From contig CAKPHH010000001.1 in NCBI GenBank assembly GCA_934157235.1, positions 248,001-312,000 on the forward strand: a stretch of DNA of 64,000 nt. Reading direction: 5' to 3'. Shown here one piece after another: positions 8,021 to 16,798 of the stretch. The notes beneath the pieces are model-generated. The model was not told the DNA's origin, made no database searches, and saw only the letters and a program-made list of their open reading frames with translations. The first letter of the stretch is position 1, and each line of letters opens with the position of its first letter. The position numbers and the translations under genes are program-made. This DNA is from an uncultured Bacilli bacterium (GTDB lineage: Bacteria; Bacillota_I; Bacilli_A; RF39; UBA660).

Positions 8021-9158
8021 TATTCTCACTTTTTTCTAAAGCCGCATCAATATTTCTTCTAAGACGAACAACTCCCATCAAAGTAGCATCTATATCATCA
8101 TCAAAATCTCTTTCCTTGCCATTCTCAACAAATATAAAATCATGTACATTTTCTAAAACCATCCCTATTTTTCCAATCCCTATTCTTTCATTAGAAACAT
8201 ACTCGCCTATTCTATCTGTAACTGTATTAGTATCAATAGCATACTTAACATCAGAAAATGGATGCCAAAGGAATTTTCTCGTAAAAGTATCATAATCACT
8301 TATAGGCAAACAAAACCAAGCAAAACTATTTGTCGTATAAAAAGCCTTACAGTCTTCACCAAGTTCCTCAACTGTTTCGCGTAACCCTGCATCAACATTT
8401 TCTCTCATATCAGAGCCCATTCTTATATCACAAATAAAACTGCCATAAATTCCATATTTAGAATCATCAATATCAACGACAGCCACTTCATGAGCAAAAT
8501 CCTTATCACAATTATTATCCTTTGCTAAAATCTGCATTGTCTTAGCAGTAATACCGCACTCAGCAGCCATTCTACAAAATAAATCTGTATATCCCGCACA
8601 AGTAACCTTGTAACCATCTTCATCATCACTTAAAATATGCATAGTTGAAGCCATTTCATCATGTACACTTTCCTTATAACTATCTATAAAATGTGTTGTA
8701 AGCATATATAAAGCTGCAGCTTTTTCAAAAGGAGAAAGTGCTGAATTTTTTATATCGCTCGTAAGCATTTTAATTTTTTGATTAATTTCCATACATTTAG
8801 TCAAAGGGACATTTTCATATTTCCACGTAAAACTCCTTGAATCATCATATATAGAATCACAGCGCACTTCTAAAGAAAGTTTTTCTGGATATTTAATTCT
8901 ATCATAGTTAGCATAAAAATTATTTTCAAACATCAAACGATCATAAAAACTATCTTCACTAATAAAATCCGGAGAATACTGCTTGATAACATCACCAACA
9001 AAAAAAGGTCTAATATTCATTTCACTAAGTTCCGGATGTTCCAAGCAATAATTATTAATCTCATCAATTACAACTGGATTATTAAAATTGCCTGGATCAA
9101 TATCTAAACCCGCTACAAGTCTGCCATCATGGGTAACAAATGACATTACATTTTGCAT
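8010..9158 (-). CDS. Transglutaminase-like cysteine protease-fold protein
   Basis: 382 residues, apparently cytoplasmic (no signal peptide). Residues 183-244 resemble the transglutaminase-like core: Cys187 in VTCAGYTDLFC, then His223 in AHEVAVVDIDD and an Asp near 231 or 244, in the usual Cys-His-Asp order. The N-terminal 120 residues and the C-terminal 130 are not recognised. The ribosome site is weak. It lies downstream of deoB on the same strand with a 63-bp gap and ends in a shared bidirectional terminator. Its substrate is unknown; a peptidase or a non-catalytic role are both possible. Confidence 0.65.
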   Translation of the reverse strand: MQNVMSFVTHDGRLVAGLDIDPGNFNNPVVIDEINNYCLEHPELSEMNIRPFFVGDVIKQYSPDFISEDSFYDRLMFENNFYANYDRIKYPEKLSLEVRCDSIYDDSRSFTWKYENVPLTKCMEINQKIKMLTSDIKNSALSPFEKAAALYMLTTHFIDSYKESVHDEMASTMHILSDDEDGYKVTCAGYTDLFCRMAAECGITAKTMQILAKDNNCDKDFAHEVAVVDIDDSKYGIYGSFICDIRMGSDMRENVDAGLRETVEELGEDCKAFYTTNSFAWFCLPISDYDTFTRKFLWHPFSDVKYAIDTNTVTDRIGEYVSNERIGIGKIGMVLENVHDFIFVENGKERDFDDDIDATLMGVVRLRRNIDAALEKSENIKK

Positions 9159-9221
9159 AAACTAAACCTAAATCAGTAATTATAGTAACTATTTAAAAAC
9201 CGATTCCTCTCTATTTTAATT

Positions 9222-10391
9222 TTATTTCAATTCACCAAGTATACTAGTTCCAATCTCTGGAGCAGTAACCTCAAAATTATCCGCAATCATTGCTCCAACA
9301 TCAGCTAAAGTATCAAATTGTTTTAATCTACCAGGGGTCTTAAAATTACGACTGTAAATGATTACTGGAACATTTTCTCTCGTATGATCATTTCCTTTGA
9401 AAGTAGGATCATTACCATGATCAGCAGTAATAATTAATAAGTCATCAAGTTCCAATTTATTTAAAATAATTGGAATATCAACATCAAACTCTTCAATAGC
9501 TCGACCATATCCTAAAACATCTCTCGTATGACCATACAAACTATCAAAATCAGATAAACTAGCAACACATAATCCAGTAAAATTCTTATCCATAATATCA
9601 AGAAGTTTGTTTACAGCCTCCGAATTATTATTAGCCTTAATACTCTTATTTATACCCTGGCCATCAAATATATCATTAACTTTACCAATCGCAATAACAT
9701 TATAACTAGCTTCAGTTAAACTATCCATAACTGTTTTCTTAGGTGGTTTAACAGCATAATCACGTCTCGCACTATTAATAAGTTTAAACTTGCCAACAGT
9801 ACCATTAAAAGGTCTAGCAATAACTCTCCCAACACGCCATTCTTCACGTAAAGTTAAAGCCCTAATTTTCTCACAATACTGATATAAAGTAGGTATAGGA
9901 ATACAATCCTCATGAGCTGCTACCTGTAAATCTGAATCCGCTGACGTATAAATAATCAAAGAGCCATAGTTTAGTTGTCTTTCCCCAAGTTCATTAATAA
10001 TACTTAAATCATCATTAGAACACTTATTACCAATAACTCTTCTTCCAGTAACCTCTTCAATTCCTGCTAAAATATCATATGTAAAGCCACTATTAAATGT
10101 CTTAAACGGAATATCATTCTTTATACCAAATAACTCATAATGTCCAGATAAACTATCTTTTCCTACATTAGTAGGTCTAGCAATCGTATAATAAGCATCC
10201 ACAGAAGCATTATCGGCCATAGTCAATGTATCTAAAAAGCCAATCTTTTTCAAATTAGGTACAAATAAATCACAAGCCTCATTAACATGTCCTAACGTAT
10301 TAGCTCCATTATCTGAAAAGTTAACAGCATCAACTGCCTCTCCTACTCCTAAAGAATCAAGTACTAACAAAAAAACTCTCTTAAATCTCAT
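9222..10391 (-). CDS. deoB: Phosphopentomutase
   Basis: 389 residues, the standard length. It interconverts (deoxy)ribose 1-phosphate and 5-phosphate in nucleoside salvage and belongs to the alkaline-phosphatase superfamily. The N-terminal metal motif is LLVLDSLGVGEAVDA and the C-terminal metal motif is TADHGNDPTFKGNDHTREN. It follows xerD by 3 bp, as in the xerD-drm-pupG order of Bacillus, although no purine phosphorylase gene follows here. Confidence 0.97.
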   Translation of the reverse strand: MRFKRVFLLVLDSLGVGEAVDAVNFSDNGANTLGHVNEACDLFVPNLKKIGFLDTLTMADNASVDAYYTIARPTNVGKDSLSGHYELFGIKNDIPFKTFNSGFTYDILAGIEEVTGRRVIGNKCSNDDLSIINELGERQLNYGSLIIYTSADSDLQVAAHEDCIPIPTLYQYCEKIRALTLREEWRVGRVIARPFNGTVGKFKLINSARRDYAVKPPKKTVMDSLTEASYNVIAIGKVNDIFDGQGINKSIKANNNSEAVNKLLDIMDKNFTGLCVASLSDFDSLYGHTRDVLGYGRAIEEFDVDIPIILNKLELDDLLIITADHGNDPTFKGNDHTRENVPVIIYSRNFKTPGRLKQFDTLADVGAMIADNFEVTAPEIGTSILGELK

Positions 10392-10394
10392 AGA

Positions 10395-11294
10395 TTAAAC
10401 ATCTCCTTTATGACTACGTGGATGATACTTCTTATAATCATTAATGACTTTATCATCACTTACATGCGTATATATTTTAGTAGTTGCAATATCAGAATGC
10501 CCTAGCATCTCTTGAATACTACGTAAATCAGCACCATTATTTAATAAATGTGTCGCAAAACTATGTCTCAAAGTATGTGGTGAAACATCTGGATTAAGTC
10601 CTTTTTCCAAAAGCAATTGTTTTAAATTCTTAAAAAATCCTTGTCTTGTCATTCCCATACCATGATTATTTAAAAATAACTTATCACAAGGCTTATTATC
10701 TTTAAGCATTTCTCTTCGCCTATCTAAATAAAGATTTAAATAATAAATTGAATATTCTCCTAAAGGAACAATTCTTTCCTTACTACCCTTACCCATAATT
10801 CTAATAACACAATTAGTTAAATCAATATCATTAACACTTAAATTAACGATCTCGCTAACCCTAAGACCCACGCCATACATCAATTCTAACATAGCCTTAT
10901 TACGATAGTCAAATATACTATCTAACTCAATATCAAGTAACTTATCAATATCCGAAATACTTAATGTTCGAGGTAAACTCTTTCTAAGTTTAGGTCTTTC
11001 AATCAGTAAAGCCACATCTTTTGAAACAATATGTTCTCTTAATAAATAAGCATGAAAGTTCTTAATAACCGTTAAATTATGAGCAATAGTCGTTGTCTTA
11101 TCATTATCATTACGTACCTTTAAAAAATCTTTTATATCACTATCTTTAATACCTCTAACATCAGTAATACCTCTTTTGTTAAGAAACTCCTCATATACTT
11201 CTAAATCATTAGTATAAGATTCAGTTGTTCTTTTAGATAAACCTTTTTCAAAAGTACAATAATTAATAAAATCTAAAATAGCTTCATGTATCAT
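10395..11294 (-). CDS. xerD: Tyrosine recombinase XerD-type
   Basis: 299 residues from the chosen start. The N-terminal SAM-like domain (IHEAILDFINYCTFEKGLSK) precedes the catalytic domain with GVGLRVSEIVNL (Arg), SPHTLRHSFATHL (His-x-x-Arg), GHSDIATTKIYTHV (His and the nucleophile Tyr). It resolves chromosome dimers with XerC at dif. Upstream in-frame TTG and GTG codons belong to the GGTGAG ribosome site; the second ATG has the better spacing (7 bp). The length, the absence of mobile-element neighbours and linkage to deoB indicate the housekeeping recombinase, not an integrase. Confidence 0.93.
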   Translation of the reverse strand: MIHEAILDFINYCTFEKGLSKRTTESYTNDLEVYEEFLNKRGITDVRGIKDSDIKDFLKVRNDNDKTTTIAHNLTVIKNFHAYLLREHIVSKDVALLIERPKLRKSLPRTLSISDIDKLLDIELDSIFDYRNKAMLELMYGVGLRVSEIVNLSVNDIDLTNCVIRIMGKGSKERIVPLGEYSIYYLNLYLDRRREMLKDNKPCDKLFLNNHGMGMTRQGFFKNLKQLLLEKGLNPDVSPHTLRHSFATHLLNNGADLRSIQEMLGHSDIATTKIYTHVSDDKVINDYKKYHPRSHKGDV

Positions 11295-11401
11295 CATAAT
11301 ACTCACCAATTATATTATACCAAAATTATCGAAACTTTCTAGATATTTATAGCTATCTCTGTTAAAATATTAAATAGAAAAAGAAATACAAGGTGATAAA
11401 T

Positions 11402-12619
11402 ATGGATAAACCTCTAGCGTTAAAATTAGCTCCCAATTCCTTATCCGAAGTAATAGGACAAAAACATTTAATTGGTGAAGGTAAAATATTAACAAACTTA
11501 GTAAAAAATAAAAAGTTATTTTCAATGATTTTATATGGTAAACCAGGTATTGGTAAAACTAGTATCGCTAACGCCATAGTAAAAGACTTAAATGTTAGAT
11601 ATCGCTTTCTAAATGCAACTATTAATACTAAAAAAGATTTAGATGTTGTCATCGAAGAAGCTAAACTATATGATGGTATTGTTCTAATTATGGATGAAAT
11701 ACATCGTCTAAATAAAGATAAACAAGATGTCCTATTACCACAATTAGAATCAGGCTTAATTACTTTAATAGGTATGACTACCTCTAATCCATATCACGCT
11801 ATAAATCCTGCTATTAGAAGTAGGTGTCAATTATTCGAATTACAAGAATTAGATACAACAGATATAATAGAAGGTCTAAAAAAAGCCATAAAACACCCAG
11901 ATTTAGCTGGAATTGATATAGATGATAAAAGTATCAATCTAATTGCAAAACTTGCTGGAAACGACCTAAGATACGCTTATAATCTATTAGAAATATCTTA
12001 TTACTCAACAGATGATAAAAAAGTAACTGAAGAAAAGATCAGAAATATAAATAATAAACCAGTATTCTTCTCAGATAAAAATGGTGATGGTCATTACGAT
12101 CTACTAAGTGCTTTTCAAAAATCTATTCGGGGAAGTGATGTAGATGCCGCTCTTCATTATTTAGGAAGATTAATAATAGAAGGAGACCTAGATTCCATAT
12201 ATCGAAGAATGTCCGTCATAGCCTATGAAGATATAGGACTAGCAAATCCTGCAATCGGACCTAGAGTAGATGCCGCTATTAATGCCGCTGAAAGAGTCGG
12301 TCTACCAGAAGCAAGAATACCCTTAGGAACAATAGTTGCTGAAATGGCTCTTTCTCCAAAAAGTAATACTGCTCATATTTCTCTAGATAAAGCCATTGAA
12401 GACATAGAAAATGGTAATGTAGGAAATGTCCCAAATCATCTTAAAAATCCATCCACTGAATATAAGTATCCACATGACTATAAAGGAGCCTATGTCGTTC
12501 AACAATACTTACCAGATAAAATTAAAAACAAAAAATACTATATCCCAAAAGATATTGGTTATGAAAAACAAATAAAAGAAATCTATACAAAACTAGAACA
12601 CCTAAAAAACAAAAAATAG
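11402..12619 (+). CDS. rarA: Replication-associated recombination protein A (AAA+ ATPase)
   Basis: 405 residues. RarA/MgsA is a clamp-loader-like AAA+ ATPase acting at stalled forks. Walker A GKPGIGKT is at 46-53 and Walker B LIMDEI at 95-100, followed by TTSNPYHAINPAIRSRCQ (sensor 1 and arginine finger). The C-terminal tetramerisation region includes YEDIGLANP and DYKGAYVVQQYLP. An apparent start at 11393 is the GTG inside the AGGTGATAAAT ribosome site; the ATG at 11402 is the real one. Divergent from xerD. Confidence 0.95.
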   Translation: MDKPLALKLAPNSLSEVIGQKHLIGEGKILTNLVKNKKLFSMILYGKPGIGKTSIANAIVKDLNVRYRFLNATINTKKDLDVVIEEAKLYDGIVLIMDEIHRLNKDKQDVLLPQLESGLITLIGMTTSNPYHAINPAIRSRCQLFELQELDTTDIIEGLKKAIKHPDLAGIDIDDKSINLIAKLAGNDLRYAYNLLEISYYSTDDKKVTEEKIRNINNKPVFFSDKNGDGHYDLLSAFQKSIRGSDVDAALHYLGRLIIEGDLDSIYRRMSVIAYEDIGLANPAIGPRVDAAINAAERVGLPEARIPLGTIVAEMALSPKSNTAHISLDKAIEDIENGNVGNVPNHLKNPSTEYKYPHDYKGAYVVQQYLPDKIKNKKYYIPKDIGYEKQIKEIYTKLEHLKNKK

Positions 12620-12638
12620 TGCCACCACACTATTTTTT
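12611..12638. terminator. Bidirectional terminator
   Basis: AAAAAATAGTG and CACTATTTTTT pair around a 6-nt loop between the convergent rarA and pseudouridine synthase genes. Confidence 0.85.
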
Positions 12639-13334
12639 ACTTTGTATTTTTATAAGTTCTTCATCGCTTACTTCTCGCACTTCTCCAACGGCCAAATTAG
12701 TTGGTAAATATAACTCTCCCATACAAATCCTTTTTAATTCCAAAACTTTAGCTTTGTAGCAGCCAAACATTCTCTTAATCTGATGATATCTTCCTTCTGT
12801 AAGAGTAACTAAACATTTATTAGTATCGACTTTTTCTAACAAAGCACTCTTACACTCTCCATCATTTAACTTAACACCATCTTTAAAACCATTAATCATC
12901 TCATCACTAACATCTTTATCAATAACAACTTCATATATTTTCTTTATATGTTTCTTTGGAGATAATATATTATGAGCAAATACCCCATCATCTGTAATTA
13001 ACATTAGTCCTGTCGTATCTTTATCAAGTCTTCCTGCTGGAAATAAAGTTCTAGTCTTATACTTATTAGGAACAAGATCAATAACAGTCTTATCACTATC
13101 AGAAACAGTAGTAGATACATATCCTTTAGGTTTATTTAACAATAAATAAAAATGTTTATTTACGCTAACATCTTCCCCATTAATCTTAATACTTATATTA
13201 TCCTCATCATACTTCTCATCAGACCTCCTAACAACACCTTCATTTACTAAAACAAGTCCCTTAGAAACTAACTTCTTTATCTCTTTCCTGCTATAATTAG
13301 TCTGTTCTGATAATATCCTATCAATCCTCTTCAA
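12630..13334 (-). CDS. rsuA: RsuA-family 16S rRNA pseudouridine synthase
   Basis: 234 residues. An S4 RNA-binding domain (about 1-55, with YSRKEIKKLVSKGLVLVNEG) is followed by the RsuA/RluB-type catalytic domain. The catalytic Asp lies in GRLDKDTTGLML (about residue 104), and EGRYHQIKRMFGC is the family C-terminal motif. It is probably specific for 16S U516. A TTG start at 13334 is chosen because GGGTGA lies 5 bp upstream; an in-frame GTG at 13343 has no ribosome site. Co-transcribed with tlyA, whose stop overlaps the ribosome site. Confidence 0.9.
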   Translation of the reverse strand: MKRIDRILSEQTNYSRKEIKKLVSKGLVLVNEGVVRRSDEKYDEDNISIKINGEDVSVNKHFYLLLNKPKGYVSTTVSDSDKTVIDLVPNKYKTRTLFPAGRLDKDTTGLMLITDDGVFAHNILSPKKHIKKIYEVVIDKDVSDEMINGFKDGVKLNDGECKSALLEKVDTNKCLVTLTEGRYHQIKRMFGCYKAKVLELKRICMGELYLPTNLAVGEVREVSDEELIKIQSKK

Positions 13335-13339
13335 ATAAA

Positions 13340-14134
13340 TCACCCTTTATTACTAAAACCTCTATTAACTACTCCTAAAATATCTAAATTACTATTCTTA
13401 TCAATCTTATTAGATAAATAAACTAAATACTCAACATTTCCATCTCCACCCTTTATTGGAGAATAAGTTAAATTCTTAATATAAAATCCTAATTCATTAA
13501 AATACTCCTTCAATGAATTAATTATCTCAACATGAATATTTTTATTTAAAATAACACCCTTATATTTAGTTGCTATATCCTTACCACATTCAAATTGTGG
13601 TTTTATTAAACATACTAAATCTATTTTAATCTTTTCCTTATATACTTTATCTATAATTTGTCTTAATGATATAAATGATACATCACATACTATAATATCT
13701 ATATCTTTAAAATACATACTATCTAACTCTTTAAAATTAGTCTTTTCATGTAAATCAATTCTTTCATTACTTCTTAAACTCTCATGTAATAAATTCCAAC
13801 CTACATCAATCGCTATAATAGAAGAAGCCCCATGTTGTAAAGCACAATCACAAAATCCTCCTGTACTAGATCCTATATCCATTACTTTTAATCCAGCAAA
13901 AGTAATACCAAACTTCTCTATTGCTTTTTCTAGTTTTAATCCTCCTCTAGATACATATTTTAATTTATCATTATCAAGCACTGTAATTAAACTATCTTCA
14001 TTAACTATAAAACCACATTTAGTAATAACTTTACCATTAACTAAAACTAATGAAGAATCAATCAATTCTTGTGCTTTACTCCTAGAAGGTACTAATCCCC
14101 TACCAACCATTTCTTTATCTAATCTATTTTTCAT
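13340..14134 (-). CDS. tlyA: TlyA-family rRNA 2'-O-methyltransferase
   Basis: 264 residues. An N-terminal S4 domain (GLVPSRSKAQELIDSSLVLV) is followed by an FtsJ-like methyltransferase domain whose SAM-binding motif is VMDIGSSTGGFCDC (about 84-97). Family members methylate 16S and/or 23S rRNA (capreomycin sensitivity) and are often mislabelled hemolysin. GGTGAT lies 4 bp before the chosen ATG; longer readings include that ribosome site. It ends in TGA, overlapping the next gene's leader. Confidence 0.9.
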   Translation of the reverse strand: MKNRLDKEMVGRGLVPSRSKAQELIDSSLVLVNGKVITKCGFIVNEDSLITVLDNDKLKYVSRGGLKLEKAIEKFGITFAGLKVMDIGSSTGGFCDCALQHGASSIIAIDVGWNLLHESLRSNERIDLHEKTNFKELDSMYFKDIDIIVCDVSFISLRQIIDKVYKEKIKIDLVCLIKPQFECGKDIATKYKGVILNKNIHVEIINSLKEYFNELGFYIKNLTYSPIKGGDGNVEYLVYLSNKIDKNSNLDILGVVNRGFSNKG

Positions 14135-14164
14135 AAGTATCACCAACACAAAAATTATACCATA

Positions 14165-14192
14165 AAAAGAAAAAAGAGTGAATCCTCACTCT
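14165..14192 (-). terminator. Rho-independent terminator of lemA-DUF3137
   Basis: On the - strand AGAGTGA-GGAT-TCACTCT is followed by a run of T's, directly after the lemA stop. Confidence 0.85.
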
Positions 14193-14194
14193 AA

Positions 14195-14743
14195 TTAAAA
14201 CTCCATCTTAACATCTTCTTTTTTAGCATCTTCTGCTTCAAAGAATTCTTTCTTAGTAAATCCTTTCATTCCAGCAACTATACTAGTAGGAAAAGTAACT
14301 ATATCCTGGTTATAAGATGAAATATTAGCATTATATAGTCTTCTAGCAGCTTGTAAATGTTCTTCAACATCTGAAATACTTAATTGTAAAGCCTTAAAGT
14401 TCTCACTAGACTTTAATTCAGGATAAGCCTCTGCTAAAACATTAATCTTACCAAGAGTATCAGTCATCTTATTATTAGCCTCTTGCTTCTCAGCAATACT
14501 CATACCTTTTCTAAGTTTAATAACTTCTCCTAAAGTTTCTTTTTCATGTTTAGCATAACCTTTCGCAACATCTAACATCTTAGTTAAGACATCATATCTT
14601 TTTGTTAGTGCCACATCAATTCCTGAATCTGCCTCATCTATTTTAATAATAGCTCTCTTTAAACGATTACAAGTACTAATATACCAAACAATTATAATAA
14701 CTAAAATTAAAACTATAATTCCAACAATAATTCCTAAGTCCAT
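14195..14743 (-). CDS. lemA: LemA family protein (first of two)
   Basis: 182 residues. One N-terminal TM helix (about 4-24, LGIIVGIIVLILVIIIVWYI) is followed by the coiled-coil LemA domain: DVALTKRYDVLTKMLDVAKGYAKHE, ending with NISSYNQDIVTFPTSIVAGM. The function is not established. The ATG at 14743 is chosen; GGGAGGTG lies upstream, and an adjacent GTG at 14746 is possible. It follows the DUF3137 gene with no gap, a common LemA partner. Confidence 0.92.
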   Translation of the reverse strand: MDLGIIVGIIVLILVIIIVWYISTCNRLKRAIIKIDEADSGIDVALTKRYDVLTKMLDVAKGYAKHEKETLGEVIKLRKGMSIAEKQEANNKMTDTLGKINVLAEAYPELKSSENFKALQLSISDVEEHLQAARRLYNANISSYNQDIVTFPTSIVAGMKGFTKKEFFEAEDAKKEDVKMEF

Positions 14744-14746
14744 CAC

Positions 14747-15658
14747 TTACACCTCCCTTCTAAATAAAGTATTATCTAACTGTAACTCATCAACAAACAT
14801 TGTAATCTGTTCAATATCAACAGAAGCTCTTTTTAATTCTTCCTCTTCATTAATCTCTTTAAAACAACTACTAGGTTCAAAAGAATCTTTTCCATCATAT
14901 AATCCAACATGTAATTGATTATTAATAAAACATAATAATATTTTACCTTTATTTCTCTTTTCTAAATTATCAATCTTTTCCATTAAAGAAGGAGTTAATA
15001 TATAAAAAGCATCATGAGCATTTTGTGCATAAATATTAAATTTCTTATTAAAAGCATCAGATTCCATTTCTACTTTTTCATATTTAATTTTAGAACGAGT
15101 TATATTATTTCCAAATCCCTTTTCACACACTTGTACATTAGCCTTAAACTCTTTATTAAAATCAAATATCATCCATCTGCCCAAGAAAACAGTAACATAA
15201 TACGTTCTTGTATTACCATCAGAATCCGTTGTAGTATGTTCTTCTTCAATATGTACATCAGACTGTATAAAATTAATATTTTTATACTTTCCAGAAATAT
15301 AATCATTAGATGAATATCTATCTCCCATATACATCATACCAGTATCTTCAATCACTTTCTCACTAATGCCTCTATCTGGTTCATACTTTAAATCTGTAAA
15401 AATTTTTTCTAAAGATCTCTTAATAAAGTAATCTTTATAAGCTTTCGTATATAATTTAGCTGAACCAGACGTAATAATAGCTTTAGTAACTACACCAACT
15501 AAGAAAGTAAAAATAAAAGCTGCCGGAATTATATCATAAAGTTTATTTATACAAAGTACCAACAATGTAGCTAAAACAATACAAATCGCTATTCCAAATG
15601 CAAGAAGCGATTTATTTTTATATTTTATTCTAATTTGTTCTAATTCCTCAAATGTCAC
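14747..15658 (-). CDS. DUF3137 domain membrane protein
   Basis: 303 residues. Two TM helices (about 19-39 and 44-64) are followed by a large soluble region of the DUF3137 type (KIFTDLKYEPDRGISEKVI, then a Thr-rich stretch EEEHTTTDSDGNTRTYYVTV). DUF3137 proteins usually sit beside LemA, as here, but their role is unknown. AAGGTGA followed 9 bp later by GTG supports the start at 15658; the GTG at 15667 abuts the ribosome site. Confidence 0.82.
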   Translation of the reverse strand: MTFEELEQIRIKYKNKSLLAFGIAICIVLATLLVLCINKLYDIIPAAFIFTFLVGVVTKAIITSGSAKLYTKAYKDYFIKRSLEKIFTDLKYEPDRGISEKVIEDTGMMYMGDRYSSNDYISGKYKNINFIQSDVHIEEEHTTTDSDGNTRTYYVTVFLGRWMIFDFNKEFKANVQVCEKGFGNNITRSKIKYEKVEMESDAFNKKFNIYAQNAHDAFYILTPSLMEKIDNLEKRNKGKILLCFINNQLHVGLYDGKDSFEPSSCFKEINEEEELKRASVDIEQITMFVDELQLDNTLFRREV

Positions 15659-15745
15659 AATAACCACTCACCTTATATTTAAATAATATCAAAAAATAAT
15701 AAAAAAAGAAATAAAAAGACAATATATTTTCATATATTATCATAT

Positions 15746-15826
15746 CTAACTAGAGGTATCAATAACATAAGGATTATCTGCAGTACCATCACCTGTAGTA
15801 TATTCAATATAATGATATGCATAAGC
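15746..15826 (-). pseudogene. Remnant of a secreted/surface protein C-terminus
   Basis: Between two in-frame stops the - strand reads AYAYHYIEYTTGDGTADNPY followed by VIDTSS and a stop. A G-D-G-T-x-x-N-P-Y-V-I ending is characteristic of C-termini of pilin-like and other surface proteins in gut Bacillota. There is no start, ribosome site or upstream coding sequence, because holA occupies that side. It is read as a gene fragment left by a deletion. Confidence 0.4.
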
Positions 15827-15837
15827 TTAATCAAAAT

Positions 15838-15878
15838 CAAAAAACATATAAAACCATTATCCATAGTCTTATATGTTT
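15838..15878 (-). terminator. Terminator of the alaS-holA operon
   Basis: AAACATATAA pairs with TTATATGTTT around an 18-nt loop on the - strand, overlapping the holA stop and followed by T's. Confidence 0.65.
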
Positions 15879-16798
15879 AATATAAATAACTGTACCAATG
15901 TATTAGCATCTACACTAGTCGTTTTAATTTTAAGATCAATATCCTCAAGCTTAATCATTAAATCAAGTAACTCTTTCTTAGAATAATACCTTGTAAGTTC
16001 CCTTGTCTTCGTAATTCGATAAGACTTCTCATTAAGAGTTTTCGCAATTTCATCATTACGCATATTTTTCTCTTCCAATACTTTTACTTGAAACATTATT
16101 CTAAATTGGCTTGCTAAAAGTCCAATAATACTTAATGCTTCAATCTGATAATCTAATAATTCCTGATATAAAGATAAAGCTTTTTTCTTATCTTTCTCCG
16201 CTAAAGATCTACTAAACTGAAAAGTAATATCTGTAGAGTCTCCTAGCTTTTTTACAGCTAGTTCCAAAACATCTTCTTTAGAAATATATTTATCATTTAT
16301 TTTATAAATCTTTAACTTGTTACACTCATTATAAAGTCTTGAAATATCACCTAACGTATTATTAACTAGTAAAGTAATAACTCCATCTTCTACCTTATAT
16401 CCTTTTAGACAATTCTTAGTAAACTCCACAGGATCACTGCTAACTTTAATAAACTCCATTTTCTTCTTTAAATCTTTGATAATTTTCTTCCTGTCATCAT
16501 ACTTATCGCTAACCACAAATAGTAGGTTCAAAGAAGAACTATTTTCTACATATTTCAATAGTTCCTCCACCCTATTTATATCCGGATCCATCTTATCAAA
16601 ATTATTAATAATTACTATCTTCTTATCTGAAAAAAGTCCATACGTATTTAAGTCCTCAATCACCTCTTCAAGTAAATCTTCACTTAAATCATACTTACTA
16701 ATACTAGCATCACTAAAATTATTTTTCTTAATAATTTCACTTATTTTATTATTAATACTAATATAGTCGCTTCCCTCTATTAAATAATTATTATTCAT
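15869..16798 (-). CDS. holA: DNA polymerase III delta subunit
   Basis: 309 residues, AAA+-like clamp-loader subunit that opens the sliding clamp. It lacks a Walker A, as expected for delta. Family features include NTYGLFSDKKIVIINNFDKM, the segment NTLGDISRLYNECNKLKIY, and the C-terminal collar with LLDYQIEALSIIGLLASQFR. It overlaps the alaS 3' end by 8 nt, so it is translated from the T-box-controlled operon transcript. Confidence 0.9.
   Translation of the reverse strand: MNNNYLIEGSDYISINNKISEIIKKNNFSDASISKYDLSEDLLEEVIEDLNTYGLFSDKKIVIINNFDKMDPDINRVEELLKYVENSSSLNLLFVVSDKYDDRKKIIKDLKKKMEFIKVSSDPVEFTKNCLKGYKVEDGVITLLVNNTLGDISRLYNECNKLKIYKINDKYISKEDVLELAVKKLGDSTDITFQFSRSLAEKDKKKALSLYQELLDYQIEALSIIGLLASQFRIMFQVKVLEEKNMRNDEIAKTLNEKSYRITKTRELTRYYSKKELLDLMIKLEDIDLKIKTTSVDANTLVQLFILNI

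Noticed and set aside
10395..11294. Tyrosine recombinase as the integrase of a mobile element
   Set aside because: Its length, motifs and linkage to deoB match chromosomal XerD; there is no attachment site, cargo or tRNA nearby.
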